Source: Bacillota bacterium (GTDB taxonomy: Bacteria > Bacillota > Clostridia > Acetivibrionales > DSM-1351). Taken from it: DNA of 64,000 bases. The position numbers were made by a program, and so were the translations under genes. Location of the stretch: contig JAEZKZ010000052.1 in assembly GCA_023415305.1 (NCBI GenBank), positions 1 through 64,000 on the forward strand, given 5' to 3'. The notes beneath the pieces are model-generated. The model saw only the letters and a program-made list of their open reading frames with translations. It was not told the origin of the DNA and did not search any database. The first letter of the stretch is position 1. Each line of letters starts with the position of its first letter. Shown piece by piece: positions 52,719-61,460 of the stretch.

Positions 52719-53405
52719 ATGCAGGAGTCAAAGCTGAGGCATGAATTGAAGCACAATATAAATTATTCTGATTATATCGCACTTCGTCAGAGACTAAAAT
52801 TTATTGCAAAGCAGGACCCCAATGTTGATAAACACGGGAAATATAGAATCAGAAGTCTCTATTTTGATAATTTTAGTAATAAGGCCCTGATGGAAAAGAT
52901 TAATGGTATTAATAATCGAGAAAAATTCAGAATCAGATATTATAATAGTGATTTTAATTACATTAAGCTTGAGAAAAAGGGCAAGATAAATGGTTTGTGT
53001 TTTAAAAGATCGGCCAGGCTTACAGTAGACCAATGCAATATGATATTGGCGGGCGATCTGGAATGGATGAAACAATCCTCAGAGCCATTGATAAGCGAGC
53101 TCTATTACAAAATGTGTTATCAGCAGTTGAAACCAAGGACTCTGGTGGACTATGTAAGAGAACCTTATATTTTTAAACCCGGAAATGTAAGGATTACTAT
53201 TGATACTGATATAAGAACCGGGTTAAATTCTAAGGACCTTTTTAATCAGGAACTGCCCACCCTAAAAACCAGTCCAGATAGCCCAATAATCCTTGAAGTG
53301 AAGTACGATGAATTTTTGCCGGGTATTATAAGAGATATTATCCAAACCAATAACAGGAGGAGTGCAGCCTTCTCCAAATACGCTGAGTCCCGGGTATTCG
53401 GGTAA
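52719..53405 (+). CDS. VTC-domain protein (polyphosphate polymerase family)
   Basis: A 228-residue VTC domain, the tunnel-shaped catalytic fold of eukaryotic Vtc4 polyphosphate polymerase, also widespread in bacteria. Typical basic strands are RHELKHNI (6-13), YRIRSLYFD (about 42-50), FRIRYY and KLEKKGKI, and the conserved PIILEVKYDEFLP near the C-terminus. It may make polyphosphate from ATP or act as another nucleotide or phosphate-tunnel enzyme. With DUF4956 and CotH genes it forms a recurring neighbourhood. The start follows AGAGGTGA by 9 bases; an ATG 36 bases upstream lacks a ribosome site. Confidence 0.85.
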   Translation: MQESKLRHELKHNINYSDYIALRQRLKFIAKQDPNVDKHGKYRIRSLYFDNFSNKALMEKINGINNREKFRIRYYNSDFNYIKLEKKGKINGLCFKRSARLTVDQCNMILAGDLEWMKQSSEPLISELYYKMCYQQLKPRTLVDYVREPYIFKPGNVRITIDTDIRTGLNSKDLFNQELPTLKTSPDSPIILEVKYDEFLPGIIRDIIQTNNRRSAAFSKYAESRVFG

Positions 53406-53501
53406 ATATGACGAATAATTTTAATTTATTGGTTATGCCTGCTCTATAAATGTATCTGAGCAGTTCTAACATATTAAACTAACTTATAGGAGGCGTTTTA
53501 C

Positions 53502-54173
53502 GTGAGTTTTAATGATATTTTCAAATCAAGTTTTATTGAAAAGGTGTCTTCATTTTCACCTTTGGACATGATTATTGCACTTGGACTTTCCTTTGTACTG
53601 GGGCTTTTCATTTTCTACGTGTACAAGAAAACCTTTAATGGTGTTATGTATTCAGCAAGCTTTGGCGTTTCTCTGATAGCGATGACACTTATTACTACGC
53701 TCATTATTATGGCAGTAACCTCAAATGTTGTACTTTCACTGGGTATGGTCGGTGCACTGTCAATTGTACGTTTCAGATCAGCAATTAAAGAACCTATGGA
53801 TATAGCATTTCTTTTCTGGGCTATATCGGCAGGTATTGTAACTGGTGCCGGGCTCATTCCTCTGGCAATTTTTGGTTCGGTGTTTATTGGAATAGTGATG
53901 GTTATTTTTGTGAATAAAAAAAGCACTGATAACCCGTATATTCTAGTAGTGAATTGTTCTGATGATAAGTCGGAAGAACTTGTTACAAAGGCTGTAAATG
54001 GGAATGTAAATAAATATATGGTTAAGTCAAAGTCGGTTTCAGTAAGTGGAATAGAACTTACCATAGAAGTAAGACTTAAAGATATGACAACTAAATTTGT
54101 TAATGATATTTCTCAGATTGAAGGTGTTTCAAATGCCGTGCTTGTGAGCTATAATGGCGAATATATGTCGTAA
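53502..54173 (+). CDS. DUF4956 membrane protein
   Basis: A 223-residue protein with four predicted helices in the first 140 residues and a soluble C-terminal domain of about 80 residues with an ACT-like alternation of strands and helices (GVSNAVLVSYNG at the end). LGMVGALSIVRFRSAIKEP (about 86-104) is the family signature. The function is unknown. GTG is the start, preceded by TAGGAGGCG. DUF4956 genes recur between VTC and CotH genes in Firmicutes, so it may be a membrane partner of the putative polyphosphate enzyme. Confidence 0.85.
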   Translation: MSFNDIFKSSFIEKVSSFSPLDMIIALGLSFVLGLFIFYVYKKTFNGVMYSASFGVSLIAMTLITTLIIMAVTSNVVLSLGMVGALSIVRFRSAIKEPMDIAFLFWAISAGIVTGAGLIPLAIFGSVFIGIVMVIFVNKKSTDNPYILVVNCSDDKSEELVTKAVNGNVNKYMVKSKSVSVSGIELTIEVRLKDMTTKFVNDISQIEGVSNAVLVSYNGEYMS

Positions 54174-54220
54174 AAAAGTTAAAGGTTTCGTTTTAGGTTG
54201 AAAGAAGTTAAAAAATAATT

Positions 54221-54312
54221 AAAGGAGGTACCGAGCCCATGCAATTTCTATCAAGGAAATACATATTTCCTTGATGTTCATATGCGAAATGCTGGGCATG
54301 GGCATAATCATG
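54221..54312 (+). repeat. SD-to-start hairpin element upstream of CotH (family 1, copy B)
   Basis: A 92-bp segment joins the Shine-Dalgarno AAAGGAGG to the CotH start codon. GCCCATGC pairs perfectly with GCATGGGC, and ATCAAGGAAAT pairs with ATTTCCTTGAT in the inner hairpin. Inside is an 11-codon reading frame that starts 9 bases after the Shine-Dalgarno and ends in a TGATG overlap. About 90% identical to copy C before the phosphatase gene. Confidence 0.75.
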
Positions 54313-56529
54313 ATTACCAGTAAGTATATAAACATTTTTATAGTTGGCATCCTTGTTTTTGCAATGATCTTATCGGGATTACTGGTCTTCTTACCGGATG
54401 CAGAAGGGATTGAAGTTTCAGCTTCCCAGCCTCAATATGCTTCAAAGTTATTTAATAAGAATGAAGTTTCTTCAATAGATATAAAGGTAGACGAAAAAGA
54501 ATGGAGGGATATGCTGGATAACGCCACGCAGGAACAATATATCTCCTGTGATGTCACCATTAATGGCACTACTATTAAATCAGTAGGCATAAGGCCTAAA
54601 GGAAACTCAAGTCTGGCTACCGTTGCTCAATCCGATTCTGACAGATTCAGTTTCAAGTTTGAATTTGATCACTATATAAAAGGGCAGAGCTATCTTGGGT
54701 TGGATAAAATGGTAATAAACAATATACAATCGGATGCCAGCTATATGAAGGAATATCTTTCCTACGATCTAATGAGCTTTATTGGAGTGAAAACACCTCT
54801 TTTTGCATATACAAATGTTACGGTTAACGGTGAAAGCTGGGGATTTTATTTAGCTATTGAGGCTTTGGAGGAGTCCTTTGCCCAGCGTAATTTTGGATCG
54901 GATTATGGAATGCTCTATAAGCCGGAGAGTATGGAAATGGGTGGAGGGATGAAGGATTTTGCTCCTATGAACAACAAAGCTGCCAGGCCAGGTGGAGCAG
55001 ATCAAGTAGGTCAAGCCGGACAATTTGAGAAAAACAAGTCAGGGGATGCCAACAAAAGTGCAGCAGGCGATGCCAATATAAATGGAGCCGATAATGCTAG
55101 TGAGAATGCCGTCAACCCTCAGCCGGATAAGCAGCAGAAGGGTGGGGGAAACGGTTTTGGCGGCAGAGGATTTGGTGGATCCGGTGGTGGTACAGACCTG
55201 AAATATACAGATGACAAAATCAGCAGCTACTCAAACATTTTTGATAATGAGGTTTTTAAAGGCACTGATGAGGATTACAACACCGTAATTAAAGCCTTGA
55301 AGAATCTGAATTCAGGCACTGATCTTGAAAAATATGTGGATGTGGATGCCACCTTAAGATACTTTGCTGCAAATACTGTACTGGTCAATTTGGACAGCTA
55401 TTTTGGCAATATGAAGCATAATTACTATCTGTATGAAGAGGACGGCAAGCTGACTATGCTGCCCTGGGACTACAACCTGGCGTTTGGGGGCTTCCAGTCG
55501 GGATCGGCTGAAGCTGCAGTGAATTTCCCAATAGACACACCGGTTTCCGGGGTTGATATGTCTGAGCGCCCTATGCTGGCAAAGCTGCTTGAAGTTGACG
55601 AGTACAAGGACAAGTATCATGAATACTTGCAGCAGATTGTGGACGAATACTTCAACAACGGCAGATATGAAAGTACAATAAATAATATTAACACACTTAT
55701 TTCAAACTATGTAAAGGAGGACCCATCAGCTTTCTACACTTACCAGCAATACACCGAAGCGGTTCCGATGATAAAGGAATTTGGAAAGCTCAGGGCAAAG
55801 AGTATAGAAGGCCAATTGGACGGGACTGTTCCAGCAACTACAGATGGACAGACTAAAGCAAGTGATAAACTTATTGATGCATCAGCGATAAATCTGTCAA
55901 CTTTGGGCTCCCAAGGCGGGGGTCTCGGAGGTAGAAATTGGGGAGGCAACCGCCAAAACATTAATACTGATAATACAAGGTCAAATGCTGCTCGGCAGAA
56001 TGAGGGAACTCAGAGTAATCCTCCCGCCCAGGATAATCCTCCCGCCCAGGATAATCCTCCGCAAGAGAATACTCAAAAGAACGCTCCTGACCAGGGCGGT
56101 CAGCAACAGACGAATAGTCTGCAGACTGACGGCGACCAAAAAGGCATTCCGGGGTTTGACAATATGCCTGATATGGAAATTATGATGCAGGCAATGCAGA
56201 TAATTCAAGAGGCAAATGGGCAGGAACTGACCGAAGAACAGATATCCAGCCTGAAAAAACTCGGACTGTCAGAGGAACAAATTACATCAATTCAACAGAT
56301 AGCTAACAGCTTTGGAAATGGAGGCATGCCGCAAGGTGGACCTGGAGGGGATTTCCAAGATGGACCTCCTGAGGGTGACTTCGGTATGGCTCCCCCCGCA
56401 GGACAGCAACCGAATTCTGACGGAAGTTTCTTCAGTAAATCCAATCTACTCATTATAGCCGGCAGCACAGTATTTTTGATAGCAGGTTTGATTTTTGTTG
56501 TAAAATTCAAAAGGCAAAAGTATGTATAA
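54310..56529 (+). CDS. CotH-family kinase, membrane-anchored
   Basis: A 739-residue protein with an N-terminal membrane segment (about 4-24), a CotH kinase domain (about 40-490) interrupted by a Gly/Asn/Lys-rich insert (about 200-300), and a C-terminal helix (about 708-730). NLDSYFGNMKHNYYLY and LPWDYNLAF (about 362-394) hold the metal and catalytic residues of CotH kinases. A Gln/Pro/Asn-rich stretch (about 540-630) carries three 6-residue tandem repeats (PPAQDN). CotH proteins phosphorylate spore-coat or surface proteins in other species. Earlier in-frame ATG codons lie within the hairpin element upstream, so the last ATG was chosen. Confidence 0.85.
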   Translation: MITSKYINIFIVGILVFAMILSGLLVFLPDAEGIEVSASQPQYASKLFNKNEVSSIDIKVDEKEWRDMLDNATQEQYISCDVTINGTTIKSVGIRPKGNSSLATVAQSDSDRFSFKFEFDHYIKGQSYLGLDKMVINNIQSDASYMKEYLSYDLMSFIGVKTPLFAYTNVTVNGESWGFYLAIEALEESFAQRNFGSDYGMLYKPESMEMGGGMKDFAPMNNKAARPGGADQVGQAGQFEKNKSGDANKSAAGDANINGADNASENAVNPQPDKQQKGGGNGFGGRGFGGSGGGTDLKYTDDKISSYSNIFDNEVFKGTDEDYNTVIKALKNLNSGTDLEKYVDVDATLRYFAANTVLVNLDSYFGNMKHNYYLYEEDGKLTMLPWDYNLAFGGFQSGSAEAAVNFPIDTPVSGVDMSERPMLAKLLEVDEYKDKYHEYLQQIVDEYFNNGRYESTINNINTLISNYVKEDPSAFYTYQQYTEAVPMIKEFGKLRAKSIEGQLDGTVPATTDGQTKASDKLIDASAINLSTLGSQGGGLGGRNWGGNRQNINTDNTRSNAARQNEGTQSNPPAQDNPPAQDNPPQENTQKNAPDQGGQQQTNSLQTDGDQKGIPGFDNMPDMEIMMQAMQIIQEANGQELTEEQISSLKKLGLSEEQITSIQQIANSFGNGGMPQGGPGGDFQDGPPEGDFGMAPPAGQQPNSDGSFFSKSNLLIIAGSTVFLIAGLIFVVKFKRQKYV

Positions 56530-56613
56530 ATTTTAGTACCTATTAGTAAAGTTTTTGTGTATGAATAAAAAAGGTTAGTCTATATAAAATAAATTAATTC
56601 GGGTACTAAATAA

Positions 56614-56646
56614 TAGGGCTCCTTGCAGGTTTAAAGGAGTCCTTTC
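56614..56646 (+). terminator. Probable terminator after the CotH gene
   Basis: GGGCTCCTT and AAGGAGTCC form a 9-bp stem (one wobble) around GCAGGTTTA, followed only by TTT, so it is weak. Confidence 0.5.
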
Positions 56647-56739
56647 GCTGTGTTATTTGACACGTATAAGGCTTTTTAGTATAGTTAATGTAATATTATG
56701 CAGATTATGTAATAAATATTTTTTGGAGGATGAATTACG

Positions 56740-58056
56740 TTGCTTACAAGGATACTATTGCTTATAGTTCTTGTTTTCTTGAACGCATTCTTTTCCGGGG
56801 CTGAAATTGCTCTGATATCACTAAATGACAAGCTTATTAAGAAACAGGCGGAGGAAGGTAATAAAAAGGCAAAGCAACTTTACAATTTCTTGAGTGAACC
56901 AAGTCGTTTTCTTGCAACTATACAAATTGGAATAACCTTTGCCGGTTTTCTGGCCAGTGCCTTTGCGGCTGAGAGTTTCGTAGATGACCTGGTGAGCCTT
57001 GCAGCAAGACTTGACCTCCCTCTTGGAGATGGTCTGATCCGTACAATTTCCCTTATATTGATAACTATAATTCTTTCATATTTTACACTTGTATTTGGTG
57101 AACTGATCCCTAAAAGAGTGGCGATGCAAAAAGCAGATTTTGTATCCAGAATAGCTGTTGGGCCTTTGAATTTGCTGTCACGGATAACCAATCCGTTTGT
57201 GAAATTTCTTACAGGTTCAACTAATTTCTTTATAAAGCTCTTCGGGGGGAATCCTTCCGCTGATGTTAATGAAAGGGTTACTGAAGAAGAAATCCGAATG
57301 ATGATGGAGGTTGGAGAAGAGAAAGGTGTTATTCAGGATACCGAAAAAGAAATGATTGATAACATTTTTGACTTTGACAACAAGCATGTATCAGAAATTA
57401 TGACCCATAGGACAAAAATAGTTGGCATACAGGCAGACTCTGATCTGGAATATGCATTATATGTAATGGATAGGGATAAGTACACAAGAGTTCCTGTTTA
57501 TAAGGAAAATATCGATAATATTGTAGGTATACTCCACGTGAAGGATTTGATTCAGTACATGCTGAGTCCATCAAAACAGTTCAATCTGGAAAATATAATC
57601 AGGGCCCCATATATGGTGCCTAAATCCAAACGCACAGACGAACTTTTCAGGGAAATGCAGAAGAACAAAATACATATGGCTGTCGTAATTGATGATTACG
57701 GTGGTACAGCAGGAATAGTGACGATGGAAAACCTGCTGGAGGAGATAGTAGGGAACATATTTGATGAATATGATATAGAACACAAGGATGTTGAATATCT
57801 GGAGAATGATACATTTGTTTTTGAGGGTGCCATAAGCCTGGATAAGGTATCTGAAGTACTGAAGGAGACCTTGCCCGTTGATAATTTCGTTACTCTGAGC
57901 GGGTTTATTATGGATCTGCTGGGCAGAATACCGAAAACCGGAGAGAATCCAGAAGTTGAATATAAGAATATCGCTTTCAAAGTTACCGAGATTGAAGGTA
58001 AGAGGATTGAAAAGGTTGAGGCGAGGAAGATATTTGAAAATGCAAACCTTGAATAA
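56740..58056 (+). CDS. Hemolysin-C/CorC-type membrane protein (CNNM plus CBS pair)
   Basis: A 438-residue protein with an N-terminal DUF21/CNNM domain (about 1-170, four helices), a CBS pair (about 205-335) and a C-terminal CorC_HlyC domain (about 345-430). LNAFFSGAEIALISLN and TLVFGELIPKRVAM are typical. Relatives are magnesium/cobalt efflux or magnesium-homeostasis proteins; no haemolytic activity is implied. TTG is the start, preceded by TTGGAGGATG. No neighbour suggests a special role. Confidence 0.92.
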   Translation: MLTRILLLIVLVFLNAFFSGAEIALISLNDKLIKKQAEEGNKKAKQLYNFLSEPSRFLATIQIGITFAGFLASAFAAESFVDDLVSLAARLDLPLGDGLIRTISLILITIILSYFTLVFGELIPKRVAMQKADFVSRIAVGPLNLLSRITNPFVKFLTGSTNFFIKLFGGNPSADVNERVTEEEIRMMMEVGEEKGVIQDTEKEMIDNIFDFDNKHVSEIMTHRTKIVGIQADSDLEYALYVMDRDKYTRVPVYKENIDNIVGILHVKDLIQYMLSPSKQFNLENIIRAPYMVPKSKRTDELFREMQKNKIHMAVVIDDYGGTAGIVTMENLLEEIVGNIFDEYDIEHKDVEYLENDTFVFEGAISLDKVSEVLKETLPVDNFVTLSGFIMDLLGRIPKTGENPEVEYKNIAFKVTEIEGKRIEKVEARKIFENANLE

Positions 58057-58106
58057 TTGAACTAACCATAAAAACTAATGGACGCCATATCACATAAGTA
58101 ACATTG

Positions 58107-58165
58107 AAAAAGAGGCAGCCTCAAAGTAGAAAGCGAAATTCTATTCTGAGGCTGCCTCTTTTTTC
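58107..58165 (+). terminator. Terminator after the CBS-domain gene
   Basis: AGAGGCAGCCTCA pairs perfectly with TGAGGCTGCCTCT, with a 24-base loop, and TTTTTT follows. The next 90 bases are a long A/T-only-like stretch before the DUF2089 promoter. Confidence 0.9.
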
Positions 58166-58249
58166 TGGTAATAAAAACGCAAAATTAATATAATTAATTA
58201 ACATTTAATAAAAATTAATAAATAAATTAAAATTTTTAAAATAAAAGTG

Positions 58250-58278
58250 TTGACAATTTTTGTGAATAGGAATAATAT
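58250..58278 (+). promoter_or_regulatory. Promoter of the DUF2089/YvlB-like genes
   Basis: TTGACA and TAATAT with a 17-base spacer, about 115 bases before the DUF2089 start. The leader between them is AT-rich with two direct AGGTTAA copies near 58347. Confidence 0.6.
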
Positions 58279-58395
58279 ATAGATGTAAGCTTAATAATAT
58301 TAAACAAGTGATTAAAAAAATTAATATCCAATACAAAAGATTTAAAGGTTAACCAGGTTAAATAAATATTTTCTAAAATTTTAAGAGGTGATTTT

Positions 58396-58764
58396 ATGGC
58401 AAGAGAAGCTATCGGTAAGTGCCCGGTTTGCGGGAGTGAAACAGAGGTTACAAGAATAACCTGTAATAGTTGTGACACAGTTATAGAAGGACACTTTACA
58501 CTATGTAAGTTTTGTAAGTTGACAATTGATCAAAGAAACTTTTTGGATGTATTCATAAAATGCAGAGGAAACATTAAGGAAGTCGAGAAGGAACTTGGAG
58601 TGTCGTATCCAACTGTTAAGAATAAGCTGGAGGATGTGGCATCAGCCCTTGGACATAAGGGGGAACCGATACCTGAGGTTCCTGGCAGAAGGAAGGAAAT
58701 ACTTGACAAACTGAATGCCGGTGAAATTAGTGTTGAAGAAGCATTAAGCCAAATGAAGGAATAA
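58396..58764 (+). CDS. DUF2089 zinc-ribbon/helix-turn-helix protein
   Basis: A 122-residue protein with an N-terminal Cys-rich part, CPVCG (about 9-13), CNSC (about 23-26), CKFC (about 37-40), a central helix-turn-helix (ECRGNIKEVEKELGVSYPTVK region, about 55-77) and a C-terminal helical pair. The C-terminus (KEILDKLNAGEISVEEALSQM) resembles the N-terminus of the next gene's product. DUF2089 proteins are putative regulators. The next gene, YvlB-like, follows 32 bases later, and the DUF2089 protein may control it. A GAGGTG ribosome site precedes the ATG. Confidence 0.85.
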   Translation: MAREAIGKCPVCGSETEVTRITCNSCDTVIEGHFTLCKFCKLTIDQRNFLDVFIKCRGNIKEVEKELGVSYPTVKNKLEDVASALGHKGEPIPEVPGRRKEILDKLNAGEISVEEALSQMKE

Positions 58765-58796
58765 TAAATGCGGGTGAATTAGGAGGGATTTTAACG

Positions 58797-60005
58797 ATGT
58801 CAATTAGTGAAGAAAGATTACTTATATTAAAGATGGTGGAGGAGAAGAAAATATCCACCGAGGAGGCTGCAAAGCTTTTAGCAGCACTTGAGGATGAGAC
58901 TAAAAAGGAAAATACTGAAAATTTCAACTATAGAAGAAATCAAAAATCAAACGGTTTTGCAGAAGAAGCAGCAAAGGTAAGAGACAGGGTGAATGACTGG
59001 AAAAAGGAATTTAAAAGTAATTACAACCAGGCTGATTTTGATAACATGATTGATGATTTTGCTAACAAGGCTGAAAAGTTCGGTAAAAATGTCGCAACTA
59101 CAACTGCAGGAATAGTTGACAAGGTTATTGATTACGTTGGAAGCTTTGTAGATACAAATTCCTTCAACATCTTTGGAAACCTGCAAACAGTGCAAAAAAA
59201 TTATGATGTTGTTCCTGCCGAAGGTGCAAATCTTGAAATAAGCGGCATTAACGGAAGTATTACAATAAAAAAGCATCTAGACCCTAAAGTTATGATCATT
59301 TCCAGAATAAAGAGTCCCTCCCCGACAGGAGAAGGAGTTGTTACCTTTGCAGATGATCCTCAGAATATTTCAATAAAGGTCAGCAGCACTGCTTTTAATG
59401 TTAGTGTTTCCCACGAGATATTCATACCCGACGTTAAGTTTAAGACAATAAAGATAGAAAATTCTAACGGTAAAATTTATATTGAAGATTCTCTATCCGA
59501 AGAGATCAGTGCAACTACAAAGAATGCTCATATTGAGCTGATGGGTGTAAACAGCGACAAGGTTTCAGTTAATACCAAAAACGGCAGAGTACAGCTGAAT
59601 TATATAATAGGCGATAAAATTGACATAAATACCAGCAATGCCGTTATAGATATTAAACATATAAAAGTGAAGGATGTCAGCGCTGTCACCATAAACGGCA
59701 GAATTAACATCGAAAACGCTCAGAATATTGACCAAAATTCAGATATGAATATGTATCTCAAAACCTCCAACGGCGGCATCAAAGTGAATATGAATGATAT
59801 GGACAGCAGGGTTTATAAGGTAAAGGCTCATGCAAGCAACGGTTCCATAAACCTTCTTATACCTGAAATAGTATATCACAATGTAAACCGTAAAGGCGTT
59901 ACCGGAAGTTTCGTTGAGGCTGAAAGCAAGAATTACGAATCAGGGCTCAACAAGGTTAATATTACCGGTGAAACCATGAACGGACTGATTGAGATAGTTA
60001 AGTAA
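58797..60005 (+). CDS. YvlB/LiaX-like DUF4097 protein
   Basis: A 402-residue protein. The N-terminus (about 1-32; ILKMVEEKKISTEEAAKLLA) is a SHOCT-like helical hairpin, followed by a charged region and a repetitive right-handed beta-solenoid of DUF4097 type from about 130 on, with repeated IN/NG strand ends (GINGSITI, NSNGKIYI, TKNGRVQL, TINGRINI, TSNGGIKV). No signal peptide is present. Relatives such as YvlB and LiaX belong to cell-envelope stress responses, so a similar role is likely but unproven. GGAGGGATT precedes the ATG. A stable hairpin terminator follows. Confidence 0.85.
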   Translation: MSISEERLLILKMVEEKKISTEEAAKLLAALEDETKKENTENFNYRRNQKSNGFAEEAAKVRDRVNDWKKEFKSNYNQADFDNMIDDFANKAEKFGKNVATTTAGIVDKVIDYVGSFVDTNSFNIFGNLQTVQKNYDVVPAEGANLEISGINGSITIKKHLDPKVMIISRIKSPSPTGEGVVTFADDPQNISIKVSSTAFNVSVSHEIFIPDVKFKTIKIENSNGKIYIEDSLSEEISATTKNAHIELMGVNSDKVSVNTKNGRVQLNYIIGDKIDINTSNAVIDIKHIKVKDVSAVTINGRINIENAQNIDQNSDMNMYLKTSNGGIKVNMNDMDSRVYKVKAHASNGSINLLIPEIVYHNVNRKGVTGSFVEAESKNYESGLNKVNITGETMNGLIEIVK

Positions 60006-60106
60006 TTGTTTAGACGTCCTGAAGGTAATAAATAAAATAAGGACACTTATAATAAAGTAGTTTAAATGCTTACGAGATAAAAATTTATATAGAACTTAGT
60101 ACCCCT

Positions 60107-60152
60107 AAAAGAACTATCTTTAAATGGCTACTTAAAGATAGTTCTTTTATTG
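60107..60152 (+). terminator. Terminator after the YvlB-like gene
   Basis: AAAAGAACTATCTTTAA pairs with TTAAAGATAGTTCTTTT around ATGGCTAC and is followed by ATTG. It should stop transcripts in both directions. Confidence 0.85.
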
Positions 60153-60281
60153 CGTCTATATATTGTTCATGTTATAATAACTAATTGCAATATAAAAGTA
60201 CAGATTTTAATTTGTGTATTAATTTAAGAGGACATATTCTGGACACGATAATATGGCAAGTAATAGTTTGCGGAGGATTTT

Positions 60282-61361
60282 ATGTTTGATAAACTGCAGT
60301 CGGCAGAGGACAGGTACGAGGAAATAAGCCACAAGTTAAGCGATCCTGATGTTATTAATAATCAGGAGGAATATAAACGATATATGAAGGAATATTCTGA
60401 TCTGGAGGAGATAGTTCAGAAATTCAGAGAGTACAAGAAAGTAACCTCTGATGTTGAAGAGGCCAGAGAACTCTTGAACGATACCCTTGATAAGGATTTC
60501 CGCGAAATGGTTCAGGCTGAATTTGAGGATGCCCAGGAAAAGCTGGAAGCAATAAAAAAACAGCTTAAAGTTATGATAGTACCCAAGGATCCTAACGATG
60601 ACAAAAATGTTATTGTAGAAATCCGTGGCGGTGCAGGTGGTGAAGAGGCGGCACTTTTTGCGGGGGTACTCTTTAGAGCCATGACCAGATATGCTGAGAG
60701 AAGGCGCTGGAAGTACGAGATACTTGATTCAAATCCGACGGAGCTTGGAGGTTTCAAGGAAGTTGTGTTCCTGATTGAGGGTAAGGGGGCATTCAGCCGT
60801 CTTAAGTTTGAGAGTGGCGTTCATAGAGTTCAGCGAGTACCCTCAACCGAATCAAGCGGACGTATTCATACATCTACGATAACAGTAGCAGTTCTTCCTG
60901 AGGTTGAAGAGGTTGATGTAGATATAAACCCAAATGACCTGAGAATTGATACCTACAGGGCCAGCGGTGCCGGTGGTCAGCACATTAATAAGACCGATTC
61001 GGCTATAAGAATTACACATATACCGAGCGGTATTGTAGTAGCCTGCCAGGATGAACGATCACAACACAAGAACAAGGACAAGGCTATGAAGATATTGAGA
61101 TCTAAACTTTATGACGCTGCTCAGGAGCAACAGTTTAACGAAGTTGCCCAGGACAGAAAGAGTCAGGTTGGTACCGGTGACAGAAGTGAAAGAATCAGAA
61201 CCTATAACTATCCTCAGGGAAGAGTTACAGACCACAGAATAAACCTCACTCTGTATAAGCTTGACCAGGTACTTGATGGTGATCTTGATGAAATAATTGA
61301 TGCACTTATTACCACTGACCAGTCTGAAAAATTAGGCAGCGGCAGTGACGATGAAGATTAA
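60282..61361 (+). CDS. prfA: Peptide chain release factor 1
   Basis: A 359-residue class I release factor. The GGQ motif that triggers peptidyl-tRNA hydrolysis is at about 230 in SGAGGQHINKTDSAIRITH. RF1 recognises UAA and UAG through a PxT-type tripeptide, here in the VPSTESSGRIHTS region (about 185-198). Length agrees with RF1 and there is no RF2-style programmed frameshift. In many Clostridia prmC, the GGQ methyltransferase, lies next to prfA; it does not here. CGGAGGATTTT precedes the ATG. Confidence 0.95.
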   Translation: MFDKLQSAEDRYEEISHKLSDPDVINNQEEYKRYMKEYSDLEEIVQKFREYKKVTSDVEEARELLNDTLDKDFREMVQAEFEDAQEKLEAIKKQLKVMIVPKDPNDDKNVIVEIRGGAGGEEAALFAGVLFRAMTRYAERRRWKYEILDSNPTELGGFKEVVFLIEGKGAFSRLKFESGVHRVQRVPSTESSGRIHTSTITVAVLPEVEEVDVDINPNDLRIDTYRASGAGGQHINKTDSAIRITHIPSGIVVACQDERSQHKNKDKAMKILRSKLYDAAQEQQFNEVAQDRKSQVGTGDRSERIRTYNYPQGRVTDHRINLTLYKLDQVLDGDLDEIIDALITTDQSEKLGSGSDDED

Positions 61362-61460
61362 AAATTGTTAATATTCTGCGACAGTATCGAATAGTATGTC
61401 TTATAACGGGACGATAGATTTCACCTCGTTATAGACTTACTATATAAGGATGGGACTGCT

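Noticed and set aside
53615..54064. 149-residue frame antisense to DUF4956
   Set aside because: No ribosome site, and the plus-strand protein matches a known family.
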